Of a DNA stretch of 14,277 nt, positions 1-6,655 are shown piece by piece. Position 1 is the first letter of the stretch; each line of letters opens with the position of its first letter. The stretch covers positions 1 through 14,277 of the forward strand of contig CAZTAO010000084.1 in assembly GCA_964611645.1 (NCBI GenBank), written 5' to 3'. Both the position numbers and the translations under genes were made by a program. The notes under the pieces were generated by a model. The model was not told the origin of the DNA. It saw only the letters and a program-made list of their open reading frames with translations, and searched no databases. This stretch comes from CAZTAO01 sp964611645. Its GTDB lineage: Bacteria > Armatimonadota > UBA5829.

Positions 1-630
1 CACAGATGGCCTGACGAACGCATCCGCCACCCGCACTTTCGGCAGCCCCTGCATCCGCACATCGTGAGTCCAGAGTTTGCTGTAGGGTTGCGCCATATAG
101 ACCCACATAGCTGCGGGAAGCGGCGCCTGCACGGAGCCGGCGGGAGCATAGCTGATATCTCCCGGAATGGAGGCCGTGATATCGACCGATCCAGGCGCCA
201 ACGCGACAGTCCAGTCCTGGAGGGCCAGCATAAGGACGTTGGGGCCGGACCAGTTGACGTAAGGTGTAACATCCGCATCATACGGAGCAACAGGGCCAAT
301 GTGCTCTCCGACGGCGTTGCCGTTCATGAACACTTTGACGTAGTGGGCGCAGGCTCCGATGTGGATCATGACACGCTTGGACGACTGCCAATCTGCTGGA
401 ATAGACAGGTTGGTGCGCATCCAGTGCACATTCGGCCATATAAGCTCGCCGCCGGACCAAGCGCCTTCGCTCGGCAGAACGTTCACGTCCCTGGTGCCGG
501 TGCTGGCATATTCCCAACTGCCGCCCGGATAGATCGACTGCTCTTCCCGCAGCGCCGCGTGGGCGCAGCAGACAGCGGCCATCGTGGCAGCGAGCGCCAT
601 GGCTGTTACTACCAGTCTTCGGTATATCAC
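1..630 (-). CDS. Secreted glycoside hydrolase family 2-like protein, 5' part only (runs off left edge)
   Basis: The minus-strand frame is open for 210 codons from a GTG at 630 to the window edge without a stop, so only the N-terminal part is visible. An AAGGGG ribosome binding site lies 8 nt before this GTG; the GTG at 639 sits too close to it. Residues 1-26 form a signal peptide (basic MIYRR, then an Ala/Met/Val-rich core, ending CAHAA). Residues about 65-140 read like the jelly-roll sugar-binding domain of GH2 enzymes: RTNLSIPADW, then KVFMNGNAVGEH, then DADVTPYVNWSGPNVLMLAL. Residues 178-208 (WVYMAQPYSKLW to ADAFVRP) match the passage that normally leads into the second, immunoglobulin-like domain. 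The catalytic TIM barrel would lie outside the window, so it could be a beta-galactosidase, beta-mannosidase or glucuronidase-like enzyme, or a non-catalytic homologue. Export is inferred from the signal peptide. Confidence 0.82.
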   Translation of the reverse strand, partial: MIYRRLVVTAMALAATMAAVCCAHAALREEQSIYPGGSWEYASTGTRDVNVLPSEGAWSGGELIWPNVHWMRTNLSIPADWQSSKRVMIHIGACAHYVKVFMNGNAVGEHIGPVAPYDADVTPYVNWSGPNVLMLALQDWTVALAPGSVDITASIPGDISYAPAGSVQAPLPAAMWVYMAQPYSKLWTHDVRMQGLPKVRVADAFVRPSV

Positions 631-667
631 GAGTTTCACCCCTTCGTTCGCGGACTCAAGTGTAGAC

Positions 668-676
668 ATTATAACA
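668..676 (-). promoter_or_regulatory. Extended -10 promoter element for the GH2-like gene
   Basis: Read on the minus strand, TGtTATAAT is a perfect extended -10 element. It lies about 38 nt upstream of the GTG start at 630, leaving a roughly 30-nt leader that includes the ribosome binding site. A TTGCAA lies upstream at a 20-nt spacing, which is too long for a good -35; extended -10 promoters often lack one. Confidence 0.55.
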
Positions 677-723
677 CGGGTATACTCAGACGTTTGCAAA
701 AAATGATCCTTGGTTATCAGGGA

Positions 724-752
724 TTGTGAAAACAAACTCCGCCAAATACGTT
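724..752 (+). promoter_or_regulatory. Possible promoter for the phasin-like gene
   Basis: TTGTGA (724-729) and TACGTT (747-752) are 17 nt apart, a plausible but weak sigma-70-type pair. Use of this promoter would give a leader of about 120 nt that contains two hairpins (784-832). No better pair was seen in this 247-nt divergent intergenic region. Confidence 0.3.
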
Positions 753-783
753 TGCAGCAGGAGTCTGGGCGGTAGGAATGGAA

Positions 784-832
784 GTGGACAATGGAAGCGC
801 CTTTGTCCACGATGGGCCGCCACCATGGCGGC
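784..832 (+). other. Two adjacent hairpins in the leader of the phasin-like gene
   Basis: The first hairpin pairs GTGGACAA (784-791) with TTGTCCAC (803-810) around an 11-nt loop. The second pairs GCCGCCA (816-822) with TGGCGGC (826-832) around a 3-nt loop. A competing pairing joins GGGCCG (814-819) with CGGCCC (845-850), which would exclude the second hairpin. The structures end 45 nt before the start codon. No poly-T tail follows, so they are not an obvious terminator. A regulatory role is speculation; they could also be an intergenic repeat. Confidence 0.4.
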
Positions 833-877
833 GATGCGGGCGGTCGGCCCTCGTCATATAACTAAGGGAGTGTTACC

Positions 878-1213
878 ATGGAAATGAAAGAGTTCTTGCA
901 GAAGAGTGTTGCTTTCGGGCTTGGCACGGCGGCGTTTGGGGTTGAGAAGCTTTCACAGTTCGCGGACGAGATGGTCAAGCGCGGCGAATTGTCCTCGGAT
1001 GATGCGAAGAAGCTGATCGACGACGCCTCGAAGCGGGCGGTGGAAGAGAAAGACAAGCTGGCCGCGTGGGTCTCGGAACAGGTGACCAAACTGCACCAGC
1101 AGACCGGGGCGGCGCAGGCCGAGAAGATAGCTGGTCTGGAAGCCCGGATCGCGGAACTCGAAAAGAAGCTAGGCAATCCCGCGTGTTCTTGTGGTGACCA
1201 GGCGGGAGAGTAA
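878..1213 (+). CDS. Phasin family protein (PhaF-like, COG3937-type)
   Basis: This is a 111-residue, highly charged and almost wholly helical protein. Residues 1-25 form an amphipathic helix (KEFLQKSVAFGLGTAAFGVEK). The next part has the family pattern FADEMVKRGELSSDDAKKLIDD, followed by a Lys/Glu/Ala-rich helix and a C-terminal coiled coil with heptads (AEKIAGLEARIAELEKKLG, about residues 84-102). Short phasin-like proteins of this kind have the same layout; some bind polyhydroxyalkanoate granules, but many occur where no such granules are known and their role is unclear. The ATG has a good AAGGGAG ribosome binding site 7 nt upstream. The C-terminus ends in a small Cys-containing tail (PACSCGDQAGE). 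No PHA synthase gene lies in the window, so granule binding is not supported locally. Confidence 0.72.
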   Translation: MEMKEFLQKSVAFGLGTAAFGVEKLSQFADEMVKRGELSSDDAKKLIDDASKRAVEEKDKLAAWVSEQVTKLHQQTGAAQAEKIAGLEARIAELEKKLGNPACSCGDQAGE

Positions 1214-1242
1214 GCTTGGCAATGGGGTGATGGTCTTTGGTC

Positions 1243-1349
1243 TGGTCTTTCGGGATTTGAGCGAAGCGGAAATCCCGAAAGCGAAGAGTGAGTTTGGTCT
1301 TTCGGGATTTGAGCGAAGCCCAAATCCCGAAAGCGAGGAGTGAGTTTGG
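1243..1349 (+). repeat. Tandem 52-bp palindromic repeat, two copies
   Basis: Two head-to-tail copies (1243-1294 and 1295-1346) are followed by the first 3 nt of a third. They differ at 3 of 52 positions. Each copy contains a 12-bp perfect stem, CTTTCGGGATTT pairing with AAATCCCGAAAG (1247-1258/1270-1281 and 1299-1310/1322-1333), around an 11-nt loop containing AGCGAAGC. The loop differs between copies (GG against CC), and the second copy thereby gains a 13th base pair. The repeat fills the gap between the phasin-like gene and the next gene. The second copy supplies the AGGAG used as ribosome binding site there; the first copy has AAGAG at that place. It may also act as a transcription attenuator or mRNA stabiliser. 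Confidence 0.85.
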
Positions 1350-2194
1350 CAAATAGGAAGTACGGCGCGTTAGCATATCTGGGTGTATTCGTGTTTTGCC
1401 TTGTCTTTGGGGTGATGGGGCAGAATGGCGCGGAAGCGGCAGTCGGGTTCCAACGCTGCAAGATCGGCAGCAGTTGGGTGACCGTTGTCACGGCTGATCT
1501 CAACTCCCCGAATGTTGTTGTCACTCCGGCTCTGTCCAGGAGCGGCATAGGTTCGCACGAGTCATTCACGTCCATGATGAGGCGTCTCAGACCTGCGGCG
1601 GCGATAGACGGGACGTTCTTCTGCACACGCACCTACAAGCCCACAGGCGACATCGTCATCGACAAGCAGTTGGTCTGGCGCGGGTGTCTTGGCACGGCTA
1701 TCGGAATCCGCAACGGGCGGGAGCTGCACTTCGCGCAGTCTCGTGACTCTCTGGCCTACAAGTGGCACGACTACGACCAGGTGATGGTAGCCGGACCTGC
1801 GCTGATATTGGGCGGCAAGACCGTGGTCTGCCCCAAAAGCGAGGGTTTCAGGAGCAGCGTGCATTTTACGCGAAGGACTCGGTCGGCCATTGGTCGAACA
1901 TGGTCCAATAAGCTGATTTTTGTTACAACCAAGCGGGGCCTGCTGCTGAGCGAATTGGCGGTGGTCATGAAAAGGCTGAAGTGTTCCGATGCGGCGGTGT
2001 TGGACGGTGGAAGCTCTGCCGGACTCTACTGCCAGGGCAAGCTGCTCACCAAGCCAACCAGGTCAATGACCAATTGCCTGCTGGTATACTCGAACAGACG
2101 CAGCTATGAGGCCCACAAGGGGGAACTGCTCCCCACACCGGCATTCACGCGGATCAGCGTCGGTTACCAGGTGGAAACTCCCCCGGCGCCCTGA
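1346..2194 (+). CDS. Phosphodiester glycosidase family protein (NAGPA/DUF2233-like), exported
   Basis: The product has 282 residues. A hydrophobic segment near residues 7-31 (YGALAYLGVFVFCLVFGV to EAA) looks like a signal peptide or membrane anchor. The rest has the core motifs of the NAGPA domain: AAIDGTFF (about 85-92), VAGPALILGG (148-157), RSAIGR (179-184) and AAVLDGGSSAGLYC (216-229). The DGGSS motif and the early Asp-Gly are the conserved active-site region in this family, which includes the mammalian uncovering enzyme that removes GlcNAc from mannose-6-phosphate diesters. Bacterial members are thought to act on envelope or extracellular glycans, but the substrate here cannot be told. 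TTG at 1346 is chosen because AGGAG (1336-1340) lies 5 nt upstream; the in-frame GTG at 1340 overlaps that site. The aldo/keto reductase starts 53 nt downstream and may be cotranscribed. Confidence 0.85.
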   Translation: MANRKYGALAYLGVFVFCLVFGVMGQNGAEAAVGFQRCKIGSSWVTVVTADLNSPNVVVTPALSRSGIGSHESFTSMMRRLRPAAAIDGTFFCTRTYKPTGDIVIDKQLVWRGCLGTAIGIRNGRELHFAQSRDSLAYKWHDYDQVMVAGPALILGGKTVVCPKSEGFRSSVHFTRRTRSAIGRTWSNKLIFVTTKRGLLLSELAVVMKRLKCSDAAVLDGGSSAGLYCQGKLLTKPTRSMTNCLLVYSNRRSYEAHKGELLPTPAFTRISVGYQVETPPAP

Positions 2195-2247
2195 TATGCT
2201 GTTTGGTCGTCAACGATGTGGCAGTACACTCAAAACGGAGGCAAGGA

Positions 2248-3165
2248 ATGAAGAACAGACCCATACCGCGCACGAAGATATCGGTGTCCCCAATATGCCT
2301 GGGCACAATGACCTTTGGCACGCCCGTAAATGAGGCCGACTCCATCAAGCTGATCCATCACGCGTTCGATAAGGGCGTCAACTTCATCGACACGGCGAAT
2401 ATGTACGAGGGGTATGCCAGGTTCATCGGGAGTCCCGGTGGAGTAGGGGAGCAGATAACCGGCAGGGCCATCAAGGGCAATCGCGAGGCTTACGTGATAG
2501 CAACCAAGGTCGGAATGAAAGTCGGCGAGGCCCCAGAGGACGAGGGCACAAGCCCCGCAGCCATAAAGAAGCATCTTGAGCTCAGCCTTGTGCGCTTGGG
2601 CACGGACTACATTGATCTCTACTACATGCACAAGTGGGACACCAGCGCGCCGCTTGTGGATATGATCGCGGCCATGGCTGAGGCTATCAAGGCAGGCAAG
2701 ATCCTGCATTACGGGATCAGCAATTACACTGCCGAGCAGACAGCGGAGGTTCTCAAGCTGGCGGATGCCAACGGTCTTCCGCGCCCCGTGATCCATCAGC
2801 CGGACATGAGCCTGCTAAAGCCTGCACTCTGTGCCGACCTGCTTCCGCTGTGCGAGAAAGAGCAGATCGCGGTCGCTCCATACAGGGTTCTGGCAAGCGG
2901 ATTGTTGACCGGCAAGTATCACCGAGACACTCCGCCTCCCCCCGATTCCCGCAAGGTCGAGAAGGAAGGTTGGATGCTTGAGTTCAACGATGCGTTGTTC
3001 GACAAGCTGGAAGCCATAGAGGCCGATGCAGAGGCCGCCGGCGTGACGATGACCCAATACGCCCTGCAGTGGATGCTCAAGCAGCCCGCAGTGGTATCGG
3101 CGATAATCGGAGTCAAGCGAGCCGACCAGATAGACGACGCAGTGTCGGCCTTCGCGAAGGAGTAG
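2248..3165 (+). CDS. Aldo/keto reductase
   Basis: A 305-residue NAD(P)H-dependent aldo/keto reductase with a TIM-barrel fold. The catalytic tetrad is visible: Asp48 and Tyr53 in FIDTANMYEG, Lys87 in VIATKVGM, and His128 in LYYMHKWD. The N-terminal strand has the usual SPICLGTMTFG, and the cofactor side has HYGISNY (about 154-160), LASGLLTGKY (215-224) and SAIIGVKRADQI (284-295). Length and motif order fit the group that includes Gpr/YajO-like enzymes, which reduce aldehydes or ketoses; the substrate is not predictable. The ATG at 2248 has a perfect GGAGG (2237-2241) 6 nt upstream, so the 15 extra codons before it are not used. An 11-bp hairpin terminator lies 35 nt after the stop codon. Confidence 0.92.
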   Translation: MKNRPIPRTKISVSPICLGTMTFGTPVNEADSIKLIHHAFDKGVNFIDTANMYEGYARFIGSPGGVGEQITGRAIKGNREAYVIATKVGMKVGEAPEDEGTSPAAIKKHLELSLVRLGTDYIDLYYMHKWDTSAPLVDMIAAMAEAIKAGKILHYGISNYTAEQTAEVLKLADANGLPRPVIHQPDMSLLKPALCADLLPLCEKEQIAVAPYRVLASGLLTGKYHRDTPPPPDSRKVEKEGWMLEFNDALFDKLEAIEADAEAAGVTMTQYALQWMLKQPAVVSAIIGVKRADQIDDAVSAFAKE

Positions 3166-3200
3166 GCTTCGTAAGTGGAGCAACCGCATATTGAAATCGG

Positions 3201-3229
3201 ATGGGGGACGACACACTCGTCCCCCATTT
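3201..3229 (+). terminator. Rho-independent-type terminator after the aldo/keto reductase
   Basis: A perfect 11-bp stem, ATGGGGGACGA (3201-3211) pairing with TCGTCCCCCAT (3217-3227), encloses a CACAC loop. It is followed by only three T residues (3227-3229), so the stem is strong but the tail weak. The position 35 nt after the stop codon fits termination of the 878-3165 gene group. Confidence 0.7.
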
Positions 3230-3253
3230 GCCTGCCAACGTGACGGCGTGTCT

Positions 3254-3281
3254 CAGGACTGTCGACTGAGGACTGAAGTCT
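3254..3281 (+). repeat. Short heptameric repeat array (four units)
   Basis: Four consecutive 7-nt units can be read: CAGGACT, GTCGACT, GAGGACT, GAAGTCT. The first three share the ending GACT and the fourth is diverged. The array lies in the intergenic space between a terminator and the next promoter. A second heptameric array is found at 6858-6892. Confidence 0.5.
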
Positions 3282-3289
3282 TACCTGAA

Positions 3290-3319
3290 TTGCCCCGCGC
3301 GCGTTGGTTCTGGTACAAT
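3290..3319 (+). promoter_or_regulatory. Promoter for the Gfo/Idh/MocA oxidoreductase gene
   Basis: TTGCCC (3290-3295) is followed after 18 nt by TACAAT (3314-3319), with a TG one base before the -10 element (extended -10). The start codon at 3359 would lie about 33 nt after the transcription start. The preceding terminator supports an independent transcript. Confidence 0.5.
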
Positions 3320-3358
3320 TCACGATAGCATTTACAGAGATATATGGAGGTAGATAAT

Positions 3359-4372
3359 ATGTTGGGATTTGGTATGTGTGGCTGTGGCCGCTATATAGAG
3401 TGCGCCGCGCTGCCTATGATAAAGGTCATCCCCGAGGCGCAGGCTGTTGCGGCGTTTGACGTGAACCCCGAGCGCGTAAACACCGTGGCTGATATGTTCG
3501 ATATCAAGAGCAGGTGTTTCACGTTCGAGGACCTGCTCAAAGCCGACGGCGTGGACATTGTCTACGTGGCCTCTCCGAATGTTCTGCACAAGCCTCAGAC
3601 GATAGCTGCTGCGGAGGCTGGGAAACACGTGTTTTCGCAGAAACCGCTCGGTATGAACGCGCAGGAGTGCCGGGAAATGATTGCCGCGTGCAAGGCCAAC
3701 GGGGTCAAGCTTGGCGTCGGGTTCTGCAACAGATTCCAGGGCGCGCAGGAGAAGGTCAAGAATATGGTTCGAGACGGCGTGCTGGGCGACGTCACATACA
3801 TCCACAGCTCCTTCAGCCTCTATGGTTTTACCAAGGAGACAGTCGGCTGGCGGTGCGATCCGAAGCTGGCGGGAGGCGGTCCTCTTATGGACCTCTCCCC
3901 GCACATCGTCGACTGGGCAGCCTACGTTCTTGACGACATTCCCGACAGCGCTATGTCCTACGTGCGACCTCAGAAGACCGACACTCAGGTTGAGATGGAC
4001 GTTGTGGCGATCGTCGAGTTCAAGGGCGGGGCCAGGTTGGTGATCGAGACCAGCTTCAACACACGCCTCTGCGTGCCGACCTATCATATCGTTGGAACCG
4101 AGGGCAAGGTTGAGGCAGGCGGGACAATGATATGGCTGACCCAGGGGCTGCCGGTCGGCGACCTGACACTGACCAAGGGCTGGGATAAGCCCGAGAAGCT
4201 GGAGTTCTCCGGCCAGGAGCATATAGGGATAGAGATGTCGCTGTTCTGCCAGTCTATCATCAACAACACCGAGCCGCCCGTCCCCGGCGAAGCAGGCCTG
4301 ATAGCCCAAGCAACAATAGACGCCATCTACGAATCCGGCCAAACCGGCCAAAGGGTTCAGATTACGATATAG
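3359..4372 (+). CDS. Gfo/Idh/MocA family NAD(P)-dependent oxidoreductase
   Basis: This 337-residue protein has a Rossmann nucleotide-binding half and a beta-sheet C-terminal half. Visible motifs: the glycine-rich GFGMCGCGRY (3-12); AAFDVNPERV (31-40) ending the second strand; ASPNVLHKPQTIAAAEAGKHV (71-91); a catalytic-lysine motif SQKPLG at 93-98 with Lys95 (usually EKP); and AGGGPLMDLSPHIVDW (171-186) with the family's Asp178 and His182. Members oxidise or reduce sugars, inositols and related polyols; the substrate cannot be assigned. ATG at 3359 is preferred over that at 3344, because the GGAGGT ribosome binding site (3346-3351) lies 7 nt before it and inside the longer reading. The N-terminus is short, so the first beta strand begins almost at the initiator Met. 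The gene stands alone behind its own promoter. Confidence 0.9.
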   Translation: MLGFGMCGCGRYIECAALPMIKVIPEAQAVAAFDVNPERVNTVADMFDIKSRCFTFEDLLKADGVDIVYVASPNVLHKPQTIAAAEAGKHVFSQKPLGMNAQECREMIAACKANGVKLGVGFCNRFQGAQEKVKNMVRDGVLGDVTYIHSSFSLYGFTKETVGWRCDPKLAGGGPLMDLSPHIVDWAAYVLDDIPDSAMSYVRPQKTDTQVEMDVVAIVEFKGGARLVIETSFNTRLCVPTYHIVGTEGKVEAGGTMIWLTQGLPVGDLTLTKGWDKPEKLEFSGQEHIGIEMSLFCQSIINNTEPPVPGEAGLIAQATIDAIYESGQTGQRVQITI

Positions 4373-4380
4373 CCCTGTAA

Positions 4381-4465
4381 CCCCCTCTCCCCGGCCCCCG
4401 GGGAGAGGCGTTGCCCGAAAGCAGCCCTAGCGAAGCGGGCTGCGAAAGGGGTTGGGGTGAGGGGC
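4381..4465 (+). repeat. Intergenic palindromic repeat with two hairpins
   Basis: Just after the oxidoreductase stop codon, CCTCTCCCCGG (4384-4394) pairs with CCGGGGAGAGG (4398-4408) around CCC. Then GCAGCCC (4421-4427) pairs with GGGCTGC (4437-4443) around TAGCGAAGC. The block ends in GGGGTTGGGGTGAGGGG, which can pair back with the C-rich start. Such C/G-rich multi-hairpin blocks recur between genes in many bacterial genomes. It lies between convergent genes and may also serve as a bidirectional terminator, though no T tract is present. Confidence 0.65.
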
Positions 4466-4505
4466 ACGCACTGCGTACCGATCTGAGCGAGCTGCCTGGC
4501 TGCTC

Positions 4506-5483
4506 CTAGAAGTCCCCAGCATCCTTCATCCAGAACGGCGCAAGGCCTTCATGGAACTCGAACGTGGCATCGAATTGCGGCTGAATCACCCACTGGCCGG
4601 TCCGGTCGATGAAACCTGCCTTGCCGTCCTTGGTTACTCCGGCAAGGCCTTCGTGGAATGACGTTGCACGGGTGAACTCAAGTTTGGTCACCATTCTTCC
4701 AGTTCTGTCTATGAACCCGTAGAAGCGTGGACGAAACCTTGAGTCTGTGGAGATGTCCGGCATGGGACTGCTGTCCTCCATCCACACCGCCGCAAGACCC
4801 TCGGAGAAATCACTGGCTCCATCCCACTGCGGCTTGATTACAATCTTGCCGGTCTTGTCTATGTATCCGGCCTTTCTGCCGACCGACACGTGCGCAAGTC
4901 CTTCTGAGAAGCGAGCGGCACCATAGAAAGCCGGCTTGACAATGAGCTTGCCCAGAGCGTCAATGAAGCCGTACTTCTTGCCAACCTCCACTGCCGCCAA
5001 CCCTTCAGAGAAGTTGAACGCAAAGTCAAAAACGGGTTGGACAGCCCAACTTCCGTCCTTCCGGATGAATCCCCACTTGCCTTTGGAAACAGCGGCAGCG
5101 AGTCCCTCTGAGAAGCCGTTTCGTGCACCATAGGAGGAGTCTATTACCACTTTCCCTGTTCTGTCGACACCAACCCACTTCTCCACCCCTATCCGTACAG
5201 GGGCCATTCCCTCCCTGAATGACCCTACGTCGAAGCTTCGCACTTGCGGCCTGAGCGCGAACCTGCCACTTCGATCTACCCAGCCACATTCCTGGCCCAG
5301 CCTGACTGCCGCCAGGCCTTCTGAGAACTCGCTTGCCGATATGAACTGCGGCTCTATAATCACTCTGCCGGTCCTGTCGACATACCCAAATACGCTTCCC
5401 GCAGCGGAACTACACGCAGCCACCGAAAGCAACGCTGTGACGATACAGACGAATCTTGCCGCCAACCGGGTTCGATTTGCCAC
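4506..5483 (-). CDS. WG-repeat lipoprotein
   Basis: The product has 325 residues. The N-terminus is a lipoprotein signal peptide: basic start, hydrophobic FVCIVTALLSVAAC with lipobox VAAC and Cys24 as the lipidation site, so the mature protein is probably membrane-anchored outside the cytoplasm. The rest is eight copies of a roughly 35-residue WG (KWG) repeat, each with the pattern GF-I/V-D-x-TG-x-x-V-I-x-P-x-F then FSEGLAAV; the first begins near residue 32 and the last ends near 318. WG repeats form a beta-rich repeat fold of unknown, probably binding, function. The GTG start at 5483 has GGGAGGT 5 nt upstream. Repeats 2 and 3 are the most diverged. The gene is convergent with the oxidoreductase and divergent from the PfkB-type kinase gene. 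No partner can be named. Confidence 0.88.
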   Translation of the reverse strand: MANRTRLAARFVCIVTALLSVAACSSAAGSVFGYVDRTGRVIIEPQFISASEFSEGLAAVRLGQECGWVDRSGRFALRPQVRSFDVGSFREGMAPVRIGVEKWVGVDRTGKVVIDSSYGARNGFSEGLAAAVSKGKWGFIRKDGSWAVQPVFDFAFNFSEGLAAVEVGKKYGFIDALGKLIVKPAFYGAARFSEGLAHVSVGRKAGYIDKTGKIVIKPQWDGASDFSEGLAAVWMEDSSPMPDISTDSRFRPRFYGFIDRTGRMVTKLEFTRATSFHEGLAGVTKDGKAGFIDRTGQWVIQPQFDATFEFHEGLAPFWMKDAGDF

Positions 5484-5635
5484 AGTTGACCTCCCATTGC
5501 AGTGGATTGTTGACCTCAGCTATTTAGACGTGGTCAGTACGCAAATAATAACGTCTATCTTCCGAAATAGCCCGAGAATGTGCGAGTCATCACTGAAGCG
5601 GCCTTGTCTCAGGGTACGTATGGGCAGGTATTCGT

Positions 5636-5647
5636 GACGTCGACGTC
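5636..5647. promoter_or_regulatory. Perfect 12-bp palindrome upstream of the PfkB-type kinase gene
   Basis: GACGTCGACGTC is a perfect palindrome, flanked by TTCG on the left and GAA on the right, so it approaches a longer imperfect dyad. It lies about 40 nt before the TTG start of the kinase, where an operator would be expected. A weak promoter (TTGTCT at 5604-5609, 17 nt, GGTATT at 5627-5632) lies just upstream. No known regulator site is recognised. The rest of the 5484-5687 divergent region shows only the ribosome binding sites of the two flanking genes. Confidence 0.3.
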
Positions 5648-5687
5648 GAATAGAACGTAAGTAACGACCCGACACTGGAGTCCGCAG

Positions 5688-6620
5688 TTGATTCTGACAG
5701 TAACCCCAAACGTTGCTCTCGACAAGACCTATCTTGTCGACGGCTTCCACATAAACAAGATCCACCGGCCCGTGGAGATGCGGACCTCCGCGGGCGGCAA
5801 GGGCGTGAATGTCGCTCGGGTTTTGAAGACCCTTGGGCGGCAGGCGTTGGCGACGGGTTTCTGCGGCGGGCACGTTGGCGAGCAGGTTGTGGAACTGATA
5901 GGGGAAGAGGGGATCAGTCACGACTTTGTCTGTGTGAATGGCGAGTCGAGACTGGCGCTGGCGGTGATTGATACCCGGACCGGCACTCAGACCGAGGTCA
6001 ATGAAAATGGCCCTGAGATCTGCGAGGCCGAACTGGACTCCATCTTCGCCAAAGTCAGGGAACACCTGCAGGCGAGTACCGTCCTTGTACTATCGGGAAG
6101 CTGTCCGCCGGGTGTGCCGAACGACTTCTATGCCAGGCTGATTACAATGGCAAACGAGGCAGGCGCGAAGGCGATTCTGGATGCCAGCGGCGTTCAGTTG
6201 ATCAACGGCGTGAAAGCCCTGCCGTACATGGCGAAGCCAAATGTGCTGGAACTGGGGCACATAACCGGGCGCGAGATGTCGGGCTGGGAGGATGTCCACG
6301 CTCAGGCTGAGGCTCTGGTGAAAACGGGTATACAGGTCATGGCTGTCACAATGGGCAGCCGGGGCGCGATGGTTACCAACGGCAAGCAGGCTTTCATGGC
6401 CACGCCGCCGAAGATAGACTTTGTGAGCGCAGTGGGGTCGGGTGACTCTTTCACGGCCGGCTTCGTCGATGCGATGCTGTCGGGAGAGTCGCTTGAGAGG
6501 CAGCTTGTGATGGGGACATCCGCGGGGACTGCAAACGCCGCGACCTATTGCGCGGGATTTTGCACAAAAGAGAGTATAATGGAGATAGCGCAGCGGGTTG
6601 AGGTGTGCCCGCTGGGCTGA
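5688..6620 (+). CDS. PfkB-family hexose-phosphate kinase (1-phosphofructokinase / tagatose-6-phosphate kinase type)
   Basis: The 310-residue protein starts MILTVTPNVALDKT, the standard beginning of the 1-phosphofructokinase/LacC group of the PfkB (ribokinase-like) family. The substrate-side motif GGKGVNVARVLKTLG is at 36-50 and NENGPEI at 105-111. The phosphate-binding and catalytic motif is SAVGSGDSFTAGF (247-259), with Asp253 the predicted base and Ser251 where Ala is usual (GAGD). It would phosphorylate a sugar monophosphate such as fructose 1-phosphate or tagatose 6-phosphate with ATP; sequence alone does not separate these. The TTG start has GGAG 7 nt upstream and coincides with the family start. 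No PTS or fructose transport gene is adjacent. The TatA-like gene begins 35 nt downstream and is probably cotranscribed. Confidence 0.87.
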   Translation: MILTVTPNVALDKTYLVDGFHINKIHRPVEMRTSAGGKGVNVARVLKTLGRQALATGFCGGHVGEQVVELIGEEGISHDFVCVNGESRLALAVIDTRTGTQTEVNENGPEICEAELDSIFAKVREHLQASTVLVLSGSCPPGVPNDFYARLITMANEAGAKAILDASGVQLINGVKALPYMAKPNVLELGHITGREMSGWEDVHAQAEALVKTGIQVMAVTMGSRGAMVTNGKQAFMATPPKIDFVSAVGSGDSFTAGFVDAMLSGESLERQLVMGTSAGTANAATYCAGFCTKESIMEIAQRVEVCPLG

Positions 6621-6655
6621 CAGCAAGAGCGCTGAGTTGAAAGGAGCGAGTGGCA

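Noticed and set aside
64..729. Plus-strand 221-residue open frame
   Set aside because: It is the antisense of the GH2-like gene, whose protein has a signal peptide and recognisable domain; this frame has no family-like sequence.
862..1632. Minus-strand 256-residue open frame spanning the tandem repeat
   Set aside because: It crosses two better-supported plus-strand genes and is Ser/Pro-rich with the palindromic repeats translated twice, as expected of a shadow frame.
3332..4351. Minus-strand 339-residue open frame antisense to the oxidoreductase
   Set aside because: The plus strand encodes a clear Gfo/Idh/MocA protein with a good ribosome binding site; the antisense frame has no motif and reflects codon bias.
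6618..6640. Read-through of TGA as selenocysteine in the PfkB-type kinase
   Set aside because: Frame reaches another TGA after four codons and the protein already has full family length.
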